A stretch of 64,000 nt of DNA, taken from the NCBI RefSeq assembly GCF_003309065.1, contig NZ_POAF01000003.1:124001-188000 (forward strand), written 5' to 3'. This document shows, piece after piece, positions 59,936 to 64,000 of this stretch; positions within the stretch are counted from its first letter, which is position 1, and the number at the start of each line of letters is the position of its first letter. The DNA is from Glutamicibacter soli. GTDB taxonomy: Bacteria; Actinomycetota; Actinomycetes; Actinomycetales; Micrococcaceae. A model generated the notes under the pieces. That model made no database searches and was not told the origin of the DNA. It saw only the letters and a list, made by a program, of their open reading frames with translations. Both the position numbers and the translations under genes were made by a program.

Positions 59936-60359
59936 ATACCCTTCCCCCACAGCTCGGATCGAAACAACCATGCACACCTCCACCAGCGCTGATGGAACGA
60001 CGATCTATCGAGGGTTGGACATCAGTTCTTCCTCGTACCGCTGGGACAGCATCACCGCCGAGCACTTGGGCTATTGGATCAATCGATTGCCCCACCTGCG
60101 AACCCCGTTCCTGACCATTGCCAAGCCCCGGCCGGGAGTGCAGCACCCGGAATTCGTGCAAACCTACTGGGAGTCCGGTCAGGAATTCACCTTCGAGTGG
60201 TGGAACTACTCCCGACCCGGCCTGCATCGCGTGTGCACCGTAATATCGGCACAACGGCTGGTCCAGCTGATCCACAGCTGGCTGGATGGCGATGACAGCC
60301 AGCTGGAGAGCGAGCAGTGGGCCGAAGAATACTTCAAGGTCAAGATCCGTAAGCGCTGA
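59889..60359 (+). CDS. Unrecognised small protein, second gene of the pair
   Basis: Protein of 156 residues if started at ATG 59889 (AAGGAG 11 bases upstream), or 129 if started at 59970. It is aromatic-rich (FVQTYWESGQEFTFEWWNY), with a C-terminal helix and a basic end (KVKIRKR). No enzymatic motif is seen. The sequence pattern, a Trp/Tyr-rich core and a short basic tail, loosely recalls small immunity or chaperone-like proteins, but I cannot assign a family. Overlap with the upstream gene indicates joint expression. Confidence 0.5.
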   Translation: MLNSLRTLLRKASSAEYPSPTARIETTMHTSTSADGTTIYRGLDISSSSYRWDSITAEHLGYWINRLPHLRTPFLTIAKPRPGVQHPEFVQTYWESGQEFTFEWWNYSRPGLHRVCTVISAQRLVQLIHSWLDGDDSQLESEQWAEEYFKVKIRKR

Positions 60360-60447
60360 GCTGCCAAACCAGCCTGCGGCTGCTGGAGGGATAGCGCAGC
60401 AGGACCGCAGGGTTGCTGCTCTTGGCTATCCCCTCGATGGGCCTGCC

Positions 60448-62136
60448 TCAGATGGAATCGACCAGACCGTCCTTGACCTGCTTGCGCAGGATCTTGCCCA
60501 GCATCGAGCGTGGCATCTCGTCGATGGCGAGGATGCGCTTGGGAACCTTGTAGGCGGCCAGCAGCTCGCGGCAGTGCTCGCGCAGCGCGTCCTCGTCCAG
60601 GGCCGCGCCCTCTTCCAGCTGGACGGCGGCAACCACCATCTCGCCACCGCGGGCCAGCGGCTTTCCGAAGGCGGCGGCGTCGGCGACGTCCGCATGCTGG
60701 CGCAGCGCGATTTCAACCTCGGTCGGCGACACGTTGAAACCGCCGGTGATGATCAGTTCCTTGGCGCGGTCCACCATTGTGGCGAAGCCCGCCTCGTCCA
60801 CCGCGACCACGTCGCCGGTGTGCAGCCAGCCGTCCGCCGTCAGGGTTTTCGCGGTTTCCTCCGGGTTGTTCCAGTAGCCCCGGAAGACCTGCGGCCCCTT
60901 GATCAGCAGCTCGCCAGGCTCGCCCTGCGCCACTTCGCGGCTCGGGTCGTCCACGTCGACAACCTTCATCAAGGTGGAAGGGAACGGCACCCCGATGGTG
61001 CCGGCATGGCGGCTTGGATGGAACGGGTTGCCCATGGCCACCGGCGAGGACTCGGTCATTCCGTAGCCCTCGACCAGCAGGCCCCCGGACATCGATTCCC
61101 ACAGCTCCACCACGTGGTCCGGGAGGTTCATCGCGCCGGAAATGCAGTACTTGGCGCTGGCCAAGGACATGCCGCGCTCCTTGGCGGCCAGAGCGGTGCG
61201 CTCGTAGATCGGCGGCACCGCGCAGTACACGCTGGCCGGGGACTTCTTCCACGCGTCCAGGATCATGTCCGGGTCGAACTTCGGGAAGAGCACCAGCAGG
61301 CCCTGCTTCTTGATGCCGAAGGTCAGGTACAGGGTCATCCCGAAGGCATGGAACATCGGCAGGATCGCATAGAGGATTTCCTTGCGCTCCTGCGCCCCGT
61401 GCATCCAGGCTTCGCCCTGCAGGGCGTTAGAGTACAGGTTGAAGTGGGTGAGCATGGCGCCCTTGGGACGCCCGGTGGTGCCCGAGGTGTACTGGATGAC
61501 CGCGAGGTCCTGGACCTTCGGGTACGGATGCGCCGAATCCAGCGGCGAGGCCTTGAGCAGCTCCTTGAAGGCGAGGGTGCCGCGGGTGCGGGTGGTCAGC
61601 GAGTTCCTGGTGTCGCGCAGCTTCTTCACCGGAAGGTGCAGCGCCAGGCGCTTGACGGCAGGGAAGGCCTCCAGCAGGTTCACCGCAACGATTGCGTCGA
61701 TCTGGATGTCCTTCGGGAATTCCTGGACATGCTCGACCACCTTGTCCCAGGCGATGACCACGCGCGCCTGGTGGTCCTCGAACTGGTGGCGCAGTTCGCG
61801 GGAGGTGTACAGCGGGTTGTGTTCGACCACCACGGCTCCCAGGCGGAGCACCGCATAGAATGCGATGACGTGCTGCGGGCAGTTGGGCAGGATCAGCGCC
61901 ACCCGGTCCCCGGCGCGCACGCCGAGATTCCGCAGCCCTTCGGCGGCCCGCTGGACCTGCTCTCCGAGTTCCTTGTAGCTCATCCGCCGGCCGAAGAACT
62001 CGGTGGCAGGGCTGGACCCGGCTTCGAGCACCGAGCGTTCGAACATGTGGCTCAGAGATTCGGTGGGCAGCTTGATTTCGGCGGGAACGCCGGGCTGGTA
62101 GTTGGCGGTCCAGGCAGGTGCGGATAAATTCTCCAT
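60448..62136 (-). CDS. fadD: Long-chain fatty-acyl-CoA ligase (AMP-forming)
   Basis: ANL-superfamily ligase of 562 residues. YTSGTTGRPKGAMLTH is the AMP-binding P-loop, GYGMTESSPVAMGNPF the A5 motif and GWLHTGDVVAVDEAGF the A7/A8 region. The catalytic Lys is in RSMLGKILRKQ near the end. It activates fatty acids to acyl-CoA with ATP. The minus-strand frame can be read far beyond the true start, across the topoisomerase gene, but that part is an antisense shadow, so ATG 62136 is used. A strong ribosome site is not seen. The fadD symbol is used for function; the exact chain length is unknown. Confidence 0.9.
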   Translation of the reverse strand: MENLSAPAWTANYQPGVPAEIKLPTESLSHMFERSVLEAGSSPATEFFGRRMSYKELGEQVQRAAEGLRNLGVRAGDRVALILPNCPQHVIAFYAVLRLGAVVVEHNPLYTSRELRHQFEDHQARVVIAWDKVVEHVQEFPKDIQIDAIVAVNLLEAFPAVKRLALHLPVKKLRDTRNSLTTRTRGTLAFKELLKASPLDSAHPYPKVQDLAVIQYTSGTTGRPKGAMLTHFNLYSNALQGEAWMHGAQERKEILYAILPMFHAFGMTLYLTFGIKKQGLLVLFPKFDPDMILDAWKKSPASVYCAVPPIYERTALAAKERGMSLASAKYCISGAMNLPDHVVELWESMSGGLLVEGYGMTESSPVAMGNPFHPSRHAGTIGVPFPSTLMKVVDVDDPSREVAQGEPGELLIKGPQVFRGYWNNPEETAKTLTADGWLHTGDVVAVDEAGFATMVDRAKELIITGGFNVSPTEVEIALRQHADVADAAAFGKPLARGGEMVVAAVQLEEGAALDEDALREHCRELLAAYKVPKRILAIDEMPRSMLGKILRKQVKDGLVDSI

Positions 62137-62289
62137 GCTCCCATCATGCCTTGTCCCGCATCCGCCGGAAACTTCGGCAGCGGACGCAGTCCCCGTCCCG
62201 CCTTGGAATTCGCCGAGCCGCGTACCGCCGGCATTCGTGATTTTCCTAGGGTAGTGCCAAGTGCAGGAACAACATTGAGGACGGGGCGC

Positions 62290-63276
62290 ATGACACGCAA
62301 GGATCGGCTCCCGATCATCCGCAAGGGTGCAGGCCGCGGCTTCTACTACGAGCTGGACTCGCAGAGGATTACGGACCAGCAGGAGCTGGACCGCATCAAG
62401 GGATTGGCCATTCCACCGGCGTGGAAGCAGGTGCGGATTGCACGCAGCACGCGGGCCAAGGTGCAGGCCGTCGGTGTGGATGCGGCAGGACGCACCCAGT
62501 CGATCTACAACCCGGTGTTCAGGGCTCGTCAAGACGAAGCGAAATTCGCCCGGATGCTGGAGTTCGGTACCGCCCTGCCGCAACTGCGCGCCCAAGTGCG
62601 CAAGGACCTCCGTCGGCGTTCGGCCAACGAGCAGAAGGTTGCGGCGGCGGTCATCGCGCTCATCGACGAGCATCTGCTGCGGGTCGGAACGCCGGCCCGC
62701 TCCGGTGCAGGCGTCTCCTTCGGAGCCACGACCCTGCGCCGCAAGCACGTCAAGCCGGCCCGCGCATCCTTGAAGCTGGAGTTCACCGGAAAATCGGGGC
62801 AGCCCCAGTCCATTCGCGTGAGCAATCCCAAGTTGATGCGCATCCTCGAGGAATTGAAGAACATGCCAGGCCACGAGCTCTTCCGATTTCTCGATGAGAA
62901 CAACCATGCGCACCGCATGGATGCCGATCGGGTGAACAGCTACCTGCGCCAGGCCATGGACGGGCCTTTCACGGCCAAGGACTTCAGGACCTGGGGCGGC
63001 ACGAGCTGCGCACTGCAGGCGCTGCTCGAGGTCCCGGGCGCCGATGCCCAGGCACCGGAGCAGCTGGCCAAGCACGCGGTGGAAACAGCGGCCGCGAAGC
63101 TCGGCAATACGCCGACGATCGCCCGGGAGTCCTATGTCGATCCAAGGGTCCTGCTGTTGTGCGAGGAACCCGAGCGGCTGGACCGGCTGCGCCGTTCGTA
63201 CCGGCAGCTGAAGACCCGCCATCACCTGGATCCTGCCGAACGCTGCCTGCTGCGGGTGCTGCGCACGGAGCCCTGA
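62290..63276 (+). CDS. Type IB DNA topoisomerase (poxvirus-like)
   Basis: DNA-relaxing enzyme of 328 residues in the bacterial poxvirus-like TopIB group. The N-terminal KGLAIPPAWKQVRIA and VGVDAAGRTQSIYNPVFRA match the small domain. The catalytic core has LRVGTPARSG, DFRTWGGTSCAL and the nucleophile Tyr in RESYVDPRVLL. In many relatives the last motif reads SYIHP; here Asp replaces the His after Tyr. The role in cells is not essential and is poorly understood. It is divergent from the ligase gene. The start is ATG 62290. Confidence 0.9.
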   Translation: MTRKDRLPIIRKGAGRGFYYELDSQRITDQQELDRIKGLAIPPAWKQVRIARSTRAKVQAVGVDAAGRTQSIYNPVFRARQDEAKFARMLEFGTALPQLRAQVRKDLRRRSANEQKVAAAVIALIDEHLLRVGTPARSGAGVSFGATTLRRKHVKPARASLKLEFTGKSGQPQSIRVSNPKLMRILEELKNMPGHELFRFLDENNHAHRMDADRVNSYLRQAMDGPFTAKDFRTWGGTSCALQALLEVPGADAQAPEQLAKHAVETAAAKLGNTPTIARESYVDPRVLLLCEEPERLDRLRRSYRQLKTRHHLDPAERCLLRVLRTEP

Positions 63277-63304
63277 GCGATCTGCAGCTGCCCGAGGTCC
63301 CGCG

Positions 63305-64000
63305 CTAAAGACGACTGCGCCCCATCGAGCGGCCCTGGTCATCGAGAATCTGGCCCATCTGCTTGACGGTGCGCAGCACCACCGACCGGTCGCTGATGGC
63401 CAAACCGGACAGGCGGATTTCCAGGGCCTGCTCCAGCCGCTGCACTTGGCCCAGGTCCTTGAGCCAGACGTCCATGATCACATCGTGCGGCCCCACGGTG
63501 TGGGACACCAGACGGACCTCAGGGAGGTTTTCCAGCCTGCCGGCGATTCCCTCCAGCTTGGTGGCCGGGACGCGCATGAAATGCCAGGCGCTGACCGGCC
63601 ATCCCGAGCGTGACCTGGCCAAATCCGTGCGTTGGATAAGCGATCCGCTGCGTTGCATCAAGGCCAGCAGCTCACGGATATGCCGCGGGTTCTGGTCCAG
63701 TTCGGAGGCGATCCTGGTGGCGCTGGCTCGGCCGTCCCGATTCAGCAGGGCCAGCATTGCCCGTTCGAGCTCCGGGTTGCGGGTCGCGGAACGGCTGGTG
63801 GCAGGCAGCGGAAGGCCCGCAATGCGCGCGCTTTCGTGGGCGTCCAGTGCGCGCACCCGCCATGATCTTCCGTCGATGAGGGTGCGGGCGATGGGGTGGC
63901 TGCGCACCGAGGCCACGGAGGGTACCTTGGGCAGCTCGTCGAGCAGGTACTTTCCCAGCGCGTGCGAATCACGCGCCGCGACGGTTGCCACGATGTCGCG
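63305..64000 (-). CDS. Lrp/AsnC-family regulator, probably double (5' end outside the window)
   Basis: The reading frame is open to the end of the window, so the N-terminus is missing. The visible 228 residues begin with the tail of one effector (RAM) domain (VATVAARDSHALGKYLLDEL). A complete second unit follows: helix-turn-helix (LERAMLALLNRDGRASATRIASEL, about residues 74-98) and a RAM domain with VRLVSHTVGPHDVIMDVWLKDL. This implies the two-headed HTH-RAM-HTH-RAM form known in actinobacteria, which would be about 330 residues. It would respond to amino acids or related small molecules. The target genes are not visible. Confidence 0.83.
   Translation of the reverse strand, partial: RDIVATVAARDSHALGKYLLDELPKVPSVASVRSHPIARTLIDGRSWRVRALDAHESARIAGLPLPATSRSATRNPELERAMLALLNRDGRASATRIASELDQNPRHIRELLALMQRSGSLIQRTDLARSRSGWPVSAWHFMRVPATKLEGIAGRLENLPEVRLVSHTVGPHDVIMDVWLKDLGQVQRLEQALEIRLSGLAISDRSVVLRTVKQMGQILDDQGRSMGRSRL

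Noticed and set aside
62137-63342. Minus-strand extension of the acyl-CoA ligase frame to 964 residues
   Set aside because: It runs antisense through the type IB topoisomerase gene. The added residues have no ligase features, and the true ligase start is inside the frame at 62136.
1-64000. Search for tRNA, rRNA, CRISPR arrays, insertion sequences and phage attachment sites
   Set aside because: By eye I found no cloverleaf ends, rRNA motifs, regularly spaced repeats, transposase genes or terminal inverted repeats. A tRNAscan-SE, Infernal or ISfinder run could still reveal small elements.

Overview
The window looks like a chromosomal stretch of a high-GC Actinomycetota, most likely a soil or rhizosphere member of the Micrococcaceae (Arthrobacter/Glutamicibacter type). 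The basis is the GC-rich codon use, frequent GTG starts, ATGA/GTGA stop-start overlaps, an actinobacterial SAM-IV riboswitch, a lutABC/lldP lactate locus and many MHS-type major-facilitator transporters. The genus is an inference. I saw no rRNA, tRNA, CRISPR array, insertion sequence or phage gene. The content is ordinary metabolic chromosome, with one decayed cytochrome P450 region near 7.6-8.2 kb.

Layout. 0-3.3 kb: a Rieske ferredoxin and its FAD reductase (-), a BadF-type sugar kinase (-) and a MarR regulator (+). 3.3-6.6 kb: a large SNF2 helicase (-). 6.7-7.4 kb: a SAM-IV riboswitch followed by an OsmC-family gene. 7.5-8.2 kb: P450 remnants. 8.3-9.4 kb: an unrecognised protein with an HNH-like zinc site. 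9.4-14.9 kb: lactate regulon, with lldP-lldR (-) facing lutABC (+) across three TGGTnnnACCA operators. 15-17.4 kb: MFS transporter, DUF4190 protein, YceI protein. 17.9-21.5 kb: a four-gene OpuC-type osmoprotectant ABC transporter (-). 21.7-28.3 kb: FAH-family hydrolase, alanine/sodium symporter, CitE-like lyase, amino-acid permease, 2-keto-4-pentenoate hydratase. 28.5-29.4 kb: two tandem DUF4262 genes. 29.7-33.0 kb: malic enzyme, an orphan excisionase-type HTH protein, an aminotransferase.

33.1-39.7 kb is a quinate/shikimate-to-protocatechuate island. A quinate/shikimate dehydrogenase, a two-domain 3-dehydroshikimate dehydratase, an IclR regulator and a hotdog thioesterase are on the minus strand. 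An MHS transporter diverges from them, and a secreted intradiol dioxygenase lies beside them. 39.8-46.3 kb: hydroxy-acid dehydrogenases with a divergent LysR gene, a second MHS transporter, and a LysR/YeiH divergent pair. 46.3-53.7 kb: VOC protein, split-box Nudix hydrolase, isobutyryl-type acyl-CoA dehydrogenase, two DUF202 membrane proteins joined to a LysR gene, a third MHS transporter coupled to a metallo-beta-lactamase-fold hydrolase, and an HxlR regulator divergent from an NAD(P)-binding reductase. 54.5-59.5 kb: a complete dipeptide-type ABC operon with a fused double ATPase. 59.6-64 kb: two small unknown genes, a fatty-acyl-CoA ligase, a type IB topoisomerase, and the 3' part of a probable double Lrp/AsnC regulator that runs off the window.

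The genes fit a versatile heterotroph using lactate, plant-derived hydroaromatics, amino acids, peptides and branched-chain hydroxy acids. I found no convincing new multi-gene system. The observations most worth a second look are the SAM-IV/OsmC expression platform, the HNH/zinc-ribbon protein, the quinate/shikimate island with a secreted ring-cleavage enzyme, and the two small adjacent unknown genes.
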